A stretch of DNA of 64,000 nucleotides, taken from Pachyseris speciosa. Lineage: Eukaryota > Cnidaria > Anthozoa > Scleractinia > Pachyseridae. Both the position numbers and the translations under genes were made by a program. This document shows, in pieces, positions 23,401 to 30,901 of this stretch. Position 1 is the stretch's first letter; every line of letters starts with the position of its first letter. Under the pieces are notes generated by a model, which ran no database searches, was not told the DNA's origin, and saw only the letters and a program-made list of their open reading frames with translations. The stretch is taken from contig JAEMWC010000261.1 in the NCBI GenBank assembly GCA_016490735.1, positions 706,001 through 770,000 on the forward strand. Direction: 5' to 3'.

Positions 23401-23462
23401 GCAGTGGCTACAAAGGCAGAAATGTGCGAGAAAGCTATTTTATGGCCATTTACAAGGGTTAA
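4190..23462 (+). CDS. PSD: EFA6/PSD-type Arf6 guanine nucleotide exchange factor (5' partial, 16 exons)
   Basis: Exons (phases all join): 4190-5129, 6593-6786, 12724-12782, 13068-13157, 13253-13296, 13666-13729, 14146-14175, 14748-14829, 15848-15918, 17172-17317, 19165-19257, 19779-19830, 20290-20319, 20866-20940, 22489-22524, 23253-23462 (TAA). They encode about 737 residues. Order: polar N-terminal region, Sec7, a linker with a TPTPSKR motif, PH, C-terminal helical segment. In the EFA6 family, Sec7 exchanges GDP for GTP on Arf6 and the PH domain docks the protein on plasma-membrane phosphoinositides, linking membrane traffic and cortical actin. Diagnostic words are [36 protein letters not shown] and [13 protein letters not shown]. 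The first exon opens in mid-codon, so the start lies left of the window. Exon 11 uses the acceptor GGTCTTCTTGGTAG; the two AGs before it lead to a stop. Family assignment is firm; which vertebrate paralogue it equals cannot be told. Confidence 0.92.
5559..6140. repeat. Tandem satellite array, about 5 units of ~125 bp
   Basis: Five head-to-tail units, each with AAGGGGTCTCCCTTTGA, GAGTAAAATTGTCTGG, TTAGACAGTAAAATC and CACTCTTAGGG, separated by linkers reading GGGAGATAGTGTTTTAA. Units start near 5559, 5672, 5802, 5931 and 6062; the last is truncated. Each core begins TTTAACCCCTAA and ends AAGGGTTAA, so a unit itself is an inverted-repeat element that has been amplified in tandem. It lies in the EFA6 intron 5130-6592, whose remaining sequence shows nothing else. 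Confidence 0.85.
6593..13296 (+). CDS. EFA6 Sec7-domain exons (6593-6786, 12724-12782, 13068-13157, 13253-13296)
   Basis: Four exons encode the Sec7 core. The first carries [11 protein letters not shown], which includes the catalytic 'glutamic finger' known from Sec7 domains. The next two carry the hydrophobic groove that binds Arf ([19 protein letters not shown], then [18 protein letters not shown]). Donor CAGAAG/GTAACA at 6786 and acceptor TTCTTCAG at 12723 bracket a 5.9 kb intron that cuts the domain between the catalytic loop and the groove and contains a full retrotransposon. The later introns are under 400 bp. The coding frame is intact throughout. Confidence 0.9.
7756..7764 (+). promoter_or_regulatory. 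TATA box of the retrotransposon
   Basis: TATATAAAG stands 59 bases before the gag ATG at 7823, the only strong TATA word in the leader. It is preceded by an inverted CCAAT word (ATTGG, about 7727). A promoter role is inferred from position. Confidence 0.5.
7823..9001 (+). CDS. Retrotransposon gag-like protein with SAP, zinc knuckle and CCCH-like finger
   Basis: 392 residues, intact. Residues about 30-57 ([19 protein letters not shown]...) form a SAP-type helix-loop-helix, a DNA-binding fold. Lys-rich and acidic Ser-rich stretches follow. Near the C-terminus [14 protein letters not shown] is a perfect CX2CX4HX4C zinc knuckle, and [19 protein letters not shown] is a CX8CX4CX3H finger. In related elements this protein packages the element RNA. 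A second ATG six codons in (7841, MARPRALSK) is an alternative start. The 3' end overlaps the RT frame by about 44 bases, so RT is probably made by a frame change or reinitiation. Confidence 0.85.
   Translation: MSQNFVMARPRALSKSSKAKKSRRNNAEDLASLTEEVLRLRLQALNLPITGNKAALAKRLKSALHPAIPPHGSTTAGCQPTKQRKKAPAKSKRSLPTPVPATTEPEADSSSSESENVGDNISEKDAFDDFFEADETHPQQSLSPVQLAAIESTVASTLDRALQSYLNPRTLPSLGPALQYTGVQPRRPGTATPLGLHRPLDRNLEDKILRGEYVDFTSLLPDSLARPQVPELQFRMEDSSPGSHFSPLTMVRRRKPTIDTFHKWVDAYTTYMLIIVAAHPRRSTELLKYQQIISRAETQFQGLAWVTYDEQFRRRAANGLTISWDEVDLELWTVTFSGLAKPHCLTCCSPYHSQNDCPSADPSRRPSRGAVCFRFNRASGCTASTCHFPHVC
8958..9893 (+). pseudogene. Retrotransposon reverse transcriptase, N-terminal part (frameshifted)
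   Basis: Open for 311 residues and ends in a stop caused by a frameshift near 9875-9890. Visible motifs: [12 protein letters not shown] (fingers), AKTDLKSAF (motif A, catalytic Asp), [13 protein letters not shown] (motif B) and HILDDFF (motif C; LDD instead of the more usual YxDD, as is common in DIRS-type RTs). The enzyme would copy element RNA into DNA. Protein similarity resumes in another frame at 9887, so the break is a mutation inside one domain, not a gene boundary. The ATG used here is not necessarily the natural start, because the frame opens inside gag. Confidence 0.85.
9887..10725 (+). pseudogene. Retrotransposon RT thumb and RNase H (second frameshift inside)
   Basis: Two overlapping open frames, 9887-10387 and 10360-10725, together encode the RT thumb/connection ([18 protein letters not shown]) and RNase H. 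RNase H active-site words are all present: [12 protein letters not shown] (Asp), [11 protein letters not shown] (Glu), WCDNESVV (Asp) and [10 protein letters not shown] (Asp). The frame changes near 10311-10320, within RNase H, where a base appears to have been lost. RNase H would remove the RNA strand during reverse transcription. The end overlaps the recombinase frame by about 34 bases. Confidence 0.85.
10692..11690 (+). CDS. Retrotransposon tyrosine recombinase
   Basis: 332 residues, intact. An N-terminal core-binding part ([18 protein letters not shown]) is followed by a catalytic domain with the lambda-integrase pattern: Arg in AFLRCREF, Lys in LKSSKTD, HxxR in HSFRIG, Trp in LGRWSS where many members have His, and the Tyr nucleophile in YQLYIHTP. 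In this class the enzyme inserts a circular DNA copy without making target duplications, in place of a DDE integrase. This is the best-preserved enzyme of the element. Its start is uncertain because it overlaps the RNase H frame. Confidence 0.9.
   Translation: MYHPAFANDPLKDEVLHYANRGLAWSTNRTYTSGEKRFLQFCLMNRLFSSNGDLFPASEGTLIYFATHLARKVKHSTIKLYLSAVRNLHITCWYGDPLVGKLLLKKVLRGILRHQGQTRILRQPVTPGVLLSIRPVLRQWLSVQDFRMIWAAFTLAFFAFLRCREFTYQGIRTYRPNFDLSAGCVSFEPSLACPQRMSIFLKSSKTDAFRRGHTFVIARSPSPLCAIQAMRRYFLLARPLGPLFSFQSGHLLTRKSVVSLLRDAARRVGLPHDSLKGHSFRIGAASTAAAAGLPDWLIKVLGRWSSDCYQLYIHTPQTVLLSAAPRMANVTS
11708..11800 (+). promoter_or_regulatory. Polyadenylation-signal cluster and hairpin after the recombinase
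   Basis: Overlapping AATAAA words (11708-11721) lie 18 bases after the recombinase stop. A hairpin follows: CGCTTGGGGGGA (about 11730) can pair with TTCCCCAAGC (about 11790). The A-words probably end the element transcript. The hairpin may belong to the terminal or internal repeats used for circle formation, which is inference. Confidence 0.4.
12131..12723 (+). other. Rest of the EFA6 Sec7 intron, nothing recognised
   Basis: After the retrotransposon the base composition returns to AT-rich host DNA. A 114-codon open frame (12233-12577) has no recognisable domain and no supporting splice signals. The segment ends at the acceptor before 12724. Confidence 0.5.
13375..13640 (+). mobile_element. 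MITE family A, copy 3 (diverged)
   Basis: It shares GAGCTCGTTTTTGAATTATTATCACTTAAA with 3907 onward, AATGATCCATCA and GTGCTGGAAA, and ends TTAGCCACCTTAAA like copy 2. The left end has decayed. It fills most of the intron between EFA6 exons 13253-13296 and 13666-13729. Confidence 0.7.
13666..14175 (+). CDS. EFA6 linker exons (13666-13729 and the 30 bp microexon 14146-14175)
   Basis: The first exon gives [21 protein letters not shown], a basic, Thr/Pro-rich linker between Sec7 and PH. The second is only 30 bases ([10 protein letters not shown]) and matches the NPF(L/V) word that precedes the PH domain in PSD proteins. Acceptor TTATAG, donor GAG/GTACTG. Confidence 0.8.
14748..19257 (+). CDS. 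EFA6 PH-domain exons (14748-14829, 15848-15918, 17172-17317, 19165-19257)
   Basis: The four exons give [12 protein letters not shown] (strand 1), [21 protein letters not shown] (strands 3-4, basic phosphoinositide pocket), [19 protein letters not shown] with [11 protein letters not shown] (strands 5-7) and [20 protein letters not shown] (C-terminal PH helix with its invariant Trp). This is the full PH fold in the PSD order. In the family it binds PtdIns(4,5)P2 and directs the protein to plasma-membrane ruffles. Confidence 0.9.
14954..15544. mobile_element. Pogo/Tc1-mariner-like MITE with TA target duplication
   Basis: The left end reads TACAGTCGATCCTCAATTA (14954), and the complement of the right end reads TACAGTCAAACCTCAATTA (ends 15544). 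TA stands on both sides, as expected for Tc1/mariner/pogo elements. Inside is another inverted pair (CAATGTTGATTTTCT near 15031 and AGAAAATCAACATTG near 15090). No transposase frame is left. Confidence 0.75.
17385..17710. mobile_element. MITE family B, uninterrupted copy
   Basis: Arms around TTATTGGCCAAG (17388) and CTTGGCCAATAA (17529) fold back, with TTTATGGACC/GGTCCATAAAC as the inner stem. A second pair, TTTATTATATGA (about 17545) and TCATATAATAAA (about 17690), brackets a right-hand part holding GACAGTAAAATGCGGGACAA. It lies in the EFA6 intron 17318-19164 and has two relatives at 29813-30352 and 38060-38155. Confidence 0.75.
18375..18735. repeat. Degenerate GTCATGGAATTTT repeat cluster
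   Basis: The words CCTGGAAAGTCATGGAATTTT, CCTGGAAATTCATGGAAA and AAAGTCATGGGAAAAGTCCTGG recur on both sides of about 200 bases of AT-rich DNA, as in a decayed inverted or direct repeat element. No gene. Confidence 0.5.
19779..23462 (+). CDS. EFA6 C-terminal exons (19779-19830, 20290-20319, 20866-20940, 22489-22524, 23253-23462)
   Basis: After the PH domain come [17 protein letters not shown], two charged helical exons ([24 protein letters not shown]), a 36 base exon ([12 protein letters not shown]) and the last exon with [17 protein letters not shown] and [15 protein letters not shown]. This matches the conserved PSD tail, where a YEMYV-type word and a Ser-rich SxSxxSL segment are found. In EFA6 this part is reported to act on the actin cytoskeleton. 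The stop is TAA at 23460-23462. Confidence 0.85.
21347..21800. repeat. Diverged direct duplication, ~200 bp units
   Basis: GTGAAGCTAGAT, ACAGTCTATCC/ACAGACTGTCC, GAAAAGGTTTGC, GGAAGCCTCGCA and AAAGTTGTTTT occur in the same order from 21347 and again from 21625. The short open frames over these units are by-products. Confidence 0.55.
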
Positions 23463-26400
23463 TGTCTCTGTAATCATGTAGCTTAAAGTTCCAAACATTT
23501 CAGAGTCATATTCTACAGTGTAGATTGATCACCTCTCTTTGGGAGCTGAAATGTGTACCATATTAATGGGCTGTCTTTGTACTGTATGCATCACGCTGCT
23601 GACACTCTCCAAGCTGATATGCAGTGGCCCTGGGTCCTGTGTTGTCTTTTCCATCATGCACTCATCCTGTGTCATTGTTCCAATTGCCTTAGCACTGGTT
23701 GGTGTTTAAAGGCTCTTTTTGTCTCTAAAATTCGTGATATTGTTTATCTTGATTTCTCTCTTAAACTTAGAACATTGATTTTTTTAATGCAATGTTTAGT
23801 CGTCTAAAAATTGAAGGTTGTAGGATTAGCTAGAAACTTTTCTGACTATTCGTTCATTCCTTTTGGCAAAATGCTGTATAAACTGATCATCTTTGAACAA
23901 TGTTGAAACATTACTGACAGTATATGAATAGGAATATTAGTATGTAGCCTGAGCCTGTTAGATGATCGCAGCATTGTAAGGGCAAAGGTGAGCCTTGTTT
24001 TGATGACAAGCATACATGTAGTATACACTTGGAAAGCACATTTTTGTGTAATGGCTTCTTTTATTATAGCCTTGTAATTAGCATTCACAAGAACAGTCAG
24101 ATTATGGAATTGATTTATGGATTAAGTTTAATTAATTTTATTCAAGCAGATATCCTATCACTCAATGTATAGTCAGTGATGCAAGGTAGATTCTGTGATG
24201 TCAGATTTTTGTGAGTACATTGCGTACTATGAATTTGTTTGGTTTGTTTTAATTACTACATACCTTTGTAGTAAAAGTAGAATTATTGATGTCTTTGAAG
24301 CATTGAATTAGTAGTCAGTGGTTTCAATAAGCACTGATGTCTGACGAAAAGCGTCGGCTACTTCGATCAGAGACGTCGGCTACTTTTTCCCTAAATTGGA
24401 GTAATTAAAGAAAGATTCTTTATTTTTTCTTGAATACGGTCTTGCAGTCATTTTAAAACAAAAAAATATTGCATAAAGTAATTATTTTTATTATAACAAG
24501 TAATTAGTTTATAATGTAGAGTAAATGTACATGTCTTGTATTGTTCAAGTAAATGTATTAACTAAAGCTCTTTGCAAAGTGTATATTGTGTGTTCACATG
24601 TTGTCATTTAATAGTACTTTTTTGTAAAAATATTTTCTATCAAATGTTACAGCTTTATGCCTGGGTTTTTGTGTCAACTGGTCATGTGAATGTCTCATCC
24701 TCGGCATAAGAACATGGAAATATAAATACATGTATGAAGAAAAAGGGAAAAGGATAATGTTTTGTGCATCAAGAATATCACATTTTGGCCACTCGTTTTT
24801 ATATTTATAATATTTATTTAGATTCTGTGGCATATGGGATCTTAGAAGTAAAAGATATCTAGGACATTCCGAACAGCTTCTTTTTTTTGTAAAAATTGCT
24901 AACTACATGTATAAAATCTCATGTTTTGTTAGTTCAGCGGTAACAATTATTCTAAATGGCTTCAAGTTTGTGAACGAAACTCACATGCAGGCATTGAATG
25001 ATAATTTTTGCCCAGTACTGTACTTTTATTTCAGCACTCATTACTAACACTGGAATTTTTGCCAGTCTTGAACTTCACAAAAGGATGTAGTTTTTAATGA
25101 CCTTAAATTTCACCTTAAACCAATTTTCTGTTGCTTGCAAGTTGTGGATTTTGTGCTTACAGTCATTGTGTTTTGAGGATGAGTACATCACATAACCACA
25201 TATACCTATTTTCCATAAGAAAAGTGACTTTTCTTTTATTTAAAAAATAATGTTAAAAGGCATGGGAAATTTCTTAAAAAAGCATCATAAACATAATTAT
25301 AGATAAAAGGACTGAACCAATTTTAAATAAAAGTTAGTGTTTTAAAAGTAAAAGAAAATGATATATTAAGCCAGAGGTGCTAATGTTGCAAGTGGCAGGT
25401 GCATGTTTTTCACTTGTTTTTGGAACGTTTTGACCATTATTCATTGTAGCCATGTAACTTTTATACCCCAGCACATCACTGTGTACACATATGGGAACGG
25501 TCACTGGTGTTCAAGGACTAACATCTAAATCTGGAAGCCATAAAGGGGAACTGTCGCGTAATTTGGGTCTGAACTCAAACATGTTTGCAAAGTGGAACAC
25601 CTCAAAAAATTCTGCAGTTTGCCTATGAAGTACTTAGTATGTGCATTGAAACTATTGCAGTTCTCTATGGCTACAGGCGAGGAGGAGGAAATTGATTGCA
25701 ACTTGAAAAAGTTAGGTTAATGTTTTTCAAGTTTTGACATTGTCTCCCAGAAAAGTTGCCATAAAATCTACTACTTCCTTTTCCATGCAAGAAAATAGAA
25801 ATCTACCTCTTAGTGTTAAATGGGCCGATTGCATAATAGAAAAGGTACATCCTCATGATTTGAATAGCTTATGACAAGAATTGCTGTGACAGTGCCCCTT
25901 TTATTCTCATTGAAAGTGTTTATGACCATTCATAATCCACAATAATATAAGCAGTCACCTAATGGCTATGTACTAAGTATATTTGGTCTGTCACATAACA
26001 TCCACCCATTTCACCTCTGCCAGTTCTCTAACCATTAACCTTGAAAAGTGAAACTGTTTGCTGGAACTCATCATCTTCTTGTAAGCTATTGATGTAAAGC
26101 TGAATGTCCTATGATTGCTTCTCTTCTCTTGTGTCAGTTTGTCTGACTAAAATTCTTCACTTAACACTTCTCTAACTATGGGCTTGAACTTAAACTTATC
26201 TCCAACATCCAATTACAAAATGTGTAGCATTGCATGCATCAGAGAACTAATGTTCAAACAACAAGATGTCTTTGGTGATCACTCCTTTATTCTCTTGGCT
26301 TGTTTTTCTCAGTGAGTAGAGGAACAGTCAAGAGAAGTTAGACAATGGTTGCTTTAGCTTTTAAAGGCTAGAGTTTTTTAACTGTTCCATCAATGAGATC

Positions 26401-27918
26401 AACTCGTATAGTACATGGTGTTTCCTTGTTTACTAGCTTGGATGCTTCCATGGAACAGGCAATATGTGGTAGTACTGCTGCGTGCACACATTTTAGCTGG
26501 TTGCAATTCATAGCTTAAAGATTCCCCTAGTTTTCTCTCATTACATTTTAATGTGTCATTGATATAATGAGAGCTACACTTAGCTACCTTTTTTCAGCAT
26601 GTTTGATGCAATATTGAAAGTTTAATGGTGAATATTAAAAGCTAATATAATGGTGCAAGAAGTGAAAAGAAACTGGTTTTACCCAAAAGCACCCAGGCAA
26701 GTGAAAATCAACCAACACTTTGTCTGACAAGTTTTTATGAATATTGTAGATGTTGTTAAACCTCAATTCATAAAGATTGAATTCATCTTTTTGGCCTGTA
26801 GCAAACATTGGCAATTGTTAAGACTCAGCAGACTCAGATTTCTGAGAAATAAGGGAAAAATAGAGAGAGGGCAACTTGCATGCATGAAAATGAAAGATGG
26901 CCAAATGTGGAGTGTTTGCCCTTTTCAGCTGATACCACTTCCACTCCATTGTTATACCAAGCCCTCTAGTTGCATTCCTTTAATTTAACATAAATTTGGC
27001 CTACAAATAGTGTTACCATAGAGAATGTTAACACTGCACAACTAACTACTTCTATAACCACTGTTCTTCCTCTGTCTTACATGTGTCTATGCTGCTCTTA
27101 ATCCTAGCTCACTGGCCTGTGTGACTGGTAACAAAAGCATTGAAGGTGCTTGGTGATTCTCTCTTCCTGGACAAGAAATATATCCTTCATTCCACAATGT
27201 ACTGAACTTTCACTTAAACTGTTACAGACATGATTCATTCCATTTGAAAGAATAACCATGTTTACTGCCAGGGTCAGACTTCGAGTCATAAGGTTATGTT
27301 ACTTGTTTGGGCATGAAGTCCTTGAAATAGCACTGGCGTTCAGTTTTGGTTTTGAATAGTTTTAAAAAGGAAGCTTTAATTTGTAATATTTTCAGGGAAG
27401 GTAAACTTTTTCTCTGAGAGTTTATGGTTTAGATGAGCAATGCAAGCATTTCAACCATGGGAACTGGAACAATAAAAATAACGCTTACCTTTTCAAAATT
27501 CAAATCATCCATTGACCACTGCAACTTAGACAAGTTTTGTGATAAATTGTGCCTAGCAAACTTGCTTTGGGGAATTCTGATGATTGTCACAAATTATTTT
27601 GAGAAAATCGTACTGTTGAACAGTTAGTTTTTGTGGATTAAAATCTATTCAAGTTGGTGCGTCATTAATTTTGTTAATCTTTCCTCTCCCTCAGTTGATT
27701 TAGTAAGAGCTAAGGTCATAGCACAATATATCTAGTTACTGATGATCATTAGGGGTCCCCTTAGAGCCAAAAGCAATGAGAGGCAGCTAGCTGGATTCAC
27801 ATACTAAAAAGAACAATAATACATTGCAAACTAATTGTTGACAATTTGAAACCCACTCAGGCGATGGGGTTTTTACACCTTGTTGCACACTGGCAAAAGG
27901 GACAGCTCTTTTGTAATG

Positions 27919-28195
27919 GTGCTTTTCAATTGAGTGTTGTCGGTAAAACCAAAACCAATGCAATTACTCTAATCAATCATGGCAGATACAAATTAAATAG
28001 TGCCATGAACCAATTTAGCAATTACATGCAGCCAGTACCAAGTGCAGGAAAATGCACATCAACAAGTACAATTGGTTTTGGTTTTGCTTCTCACTGGTCG
28101 AGAAAGCAGCGTGAATTGTTTTAACCAATCACAGTGAGTAATGCAAAGCCAAAGCAAATGCATATTACTTCTGACACTCGAGTGAACACCACTCT
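27919..28195. mobile_element. MITE family C (AAACCAAAACCAAT type), copy 1
   Basis: The left part contains GGTAAAACCAAAACCAATGC and the middle CAATTGGTTTTGGTTTTGC, an inner inverted pair. The ends (ATTGAGTGTTGTCGGTAA, and near 28175 a complement-like GACACTCGAGTGAAC) are decayed. The same words recur at 54540-54705. Confidence 0.55.
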
Positions 28196-29812
28196 AGTTT
28201 ACATGCAATGTGCGGGTCACCTCGCAGCTCTTACAAGGTGTCACCTGACTGGAGACCACCCTTCAGGTGAGACAAAAGAACAAACAACACAAACAATGGA
28301 CCCCAGCCCTAAAACAATAGGGCTGCAACACTATCCCCGCTACTGAAATTTATAGCTTATAGGAGCTGCGAGGCTACCACAATGTGTATTAGAGTCATGA
28401 ACATTGTAATGGGGAAAGTAGGGTTGCATATTCAGGGTGAAAAATTCATTTAGTCAACATAAATTACAAATAATTGTATGGTGTACATTCATACTAGAGT
28501 GATTTAAGGGTACAGCTAGTTGATTTAGATCTTTATTTTGAAATTCCAATGAGGATGAATTCCTCGATGTTACAGCAAGAGAAATCAATATAGTTACATA
28601 ATGTAATGTTAACGGGCCTGTTCAGCTGTCCCAATAAATTTCTGAAGATGCAATTTAGAATTTCTTACATTATTGTTATTTATTAAGAGTTGTTATAAAG
28701 AGATTGTTTACAATACTGCCACAGGCATGTAAATTACATGATTTCTGTAGCTTTGCAACATTGCAATTTACTGGTAGAATAAAAAATTGTTTCTTTACAA
28801 TGAAACAGTAATGAGATTATTGTCTATGAGAATGTCATGGAGGTAATTGTGGGATGCACCTTGTTTTCAGCTTCCAGGGTAATTCATCCTGCTATGCCAA
28901 GCTCCTAGCAAGCAGAATAATCATAGGGAGCTGTATTCACAACAGGCTAGCAGTGTTGCTTTTCAAGACAGTCCAGGGCGCCCCAATTAATTCCAAATAC
29001 ATGACCTGGCCTTACCCAGCAAAGGCTTGGTTCGTGTAAAATTTGATTTCCAGTTTAATATTACTACCAGTCAAGAAAGATGATTCCAAAAGATTTTGAT
29101 TCACCCTTTAGTCTTGACTAATGATTCTTTCTTTTAAAGTTCAAGACAATCTTCCTAGTAACCTTGGTTAACTTTTGATCATGAACATTGATGACCTTAA
29201 TCAGCTTTCAAAAATGTAGCCCAAGCTTTTATTCAAAGAACGTTCCAAGGGGTTGCTTTTTGCAGCATGGGGTGAGAATTAAGGCGCCTTTCTATTGTGG
29301 AAAGTAGGATTTTCCGGAATTGTCCCTTGTATTCCAAAGGATTTTCATGTGCACCATCCAAATCACTTGATTGAAGGCTGATATACGCAAGTTACTGTTG
29401 AATCATTAATAGCGACCTTCAGATTAGACTACGAGTAGGAGATTGAGTATGAGTACTCTGATTTGAAGGTCGCTAATATATAATTATTTGAAAAGCAAAA
29501 GAAAATCCTATTATGACAAAGAAAATGGGTGTACAATGCAGAAGACTGTTGTTGCAAGCTCCTTTGTGGATACCATGTGTGATGCAGGTTAAAAGGAATT
29601 AACAGATGCACACTGGACACAGATTTATTTTCCGGTAATCAAGTGTCATCATAGCTTATACTGCACCCTTTTGTTGGGCTTGCCTATCCAAATTTCAATT
29701 CTTACTGCATTTTTCTATTCCTTGTATTTGATATTCTTGGCAAACTAATAAAACTGAGACCAAAGGTTTTGGCGACATTGGCCCTTAATTCTCAAAAAAC
29801 CAATATAATATA

Positions 29813-30352
29813 TGTGGGTTATTGGCCAAGTGTGAGGATGGCGGGATATTGGCCAAGTTCTTTTTCTGCATATTTACGGACCTCGACTTCGTCTTGATCC
29901 ATAAACACGCAAAAAAAGAACAAGGCCAATATCCCGCCATCTTAACTGAACCGGCTTGGTCAATAAAGGATTTATTATATGACTCAAAGGATGCTATTAC
30001 AGTGTAACCAACTCAACCGGAGCCACCCACCGTTTTTCCGCCAATCACAAGACGAGTACAGAACAAAAGAATCGGAGTTCGTTCAATTTTCAGTCAGATT
30101 TGACTCTCATTTGTGATTGGTTCGAAATGAACGAACTCCAGTTCTTTTGTTCTGAACTCGTCTTGTGATTGGCAGAAAAGCATTGGGTGACCCCGGTTGA
30201 GTTCGTTACACTGTAAAAGACAGTAAAATGCGGGACAAACAGGCTATCCCGAGCGGTCAAGATGGCTCCATCTTGACCTCACAGGTAGCCAATCACAGCA
30301 GGAGAATTGATTCATCTCGACCATTGAAAGAGCCAGTCATATAATAAATAAT
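29813..30352. mobile_element. MITE family B copy 2, split by a nested element
   Basis: It matches 17385-17710 from GGGTTATTGGCCAAG to AGCCAGTCATATAATAAATAATTA, but is interrupted after GATGCTATTA by a 214 bp insert and continues with AAAGACAGTAAAATGCGGG. The two halves align to the uninterrupted copy on each side of the insert. Confidence 0.85.
30000..30213. mobile_element. Nested Tc1/mariner-type MITE with TA duplication
   Basis: It starts CAGTGTAACCAACTCAACCGG and ends CCGGTTGAGTTCGTTACACTG, 21 bp ends with one mismatch, flanked by TA at 29998-29999 and 30214-30215. The inner arms also pair (CGGAGTTCGTTC with GAACGAACTCCAG). The site without the insert is visible at 17571 (AATTAAAAGACAG), which proves both the edges and the TA duplication. 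Confidence 0.9.
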
Positions 30353-30901
30353 TACTATTTGCTTTGCTAAAAGGTACTTTACAAGTCACAATTTCCTTTA
30401 AAGACTATTTCAAAAGGTCAACATAGGCCCTAAAAAGTGATCAATAATAACATTGAATGGTATTCCACAAAAGGGGTGTATCAGTACAATGTATATCACT
30501 TTTTTGCCTTAAAATCCAAAATATCTCTAAACTTACTCTACTTTGACATACAGACTGGGAATGGTGTCAGAAATGAAGTACTGCACTTATTTTGTGACTT
30601 GAAGGCTAGCATCCAAAGGATTATCTTATGACTTTTGCCTAAAACTCAAGTATAAGAAACAAAAGGATCTGATGCATGGTTGATTTCTTTTCTTTTGAGT
30701 TGGTTCAGTTTTAGGAAATATTTATCACAAAATAAGTGTAGAGCTTCATTTCTCACAACATAACCAGTTTGTATGGCAAAGTAGAGTGAATTTAGAGAGA
30801 TTTAAATCTCTCAAAATTTGTCTTGTTTAACATTTCCATATGTTTGGTTTTGATTTGTATTTAACTAATTCTCTCATTATGTACAGTATCAAATGAATAT
30901 T

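Larger units (their letters stand above)
23463..30901. other. 3' flank between convergent EFA6 and AMSH genes
   Basis: No further coding exon was found on either strand over 7.4 kb. The left part is probably the EFA6 3' UTR; the first clear AATAAA on the plus strand is at 25326-25331, 1.86 kb after the stop. The right part holds a MITE (27919-28195) and the composite element 29813-30352. The rest is featureless AT-rich DNA with only short chance frames. Confidence 0.55.
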
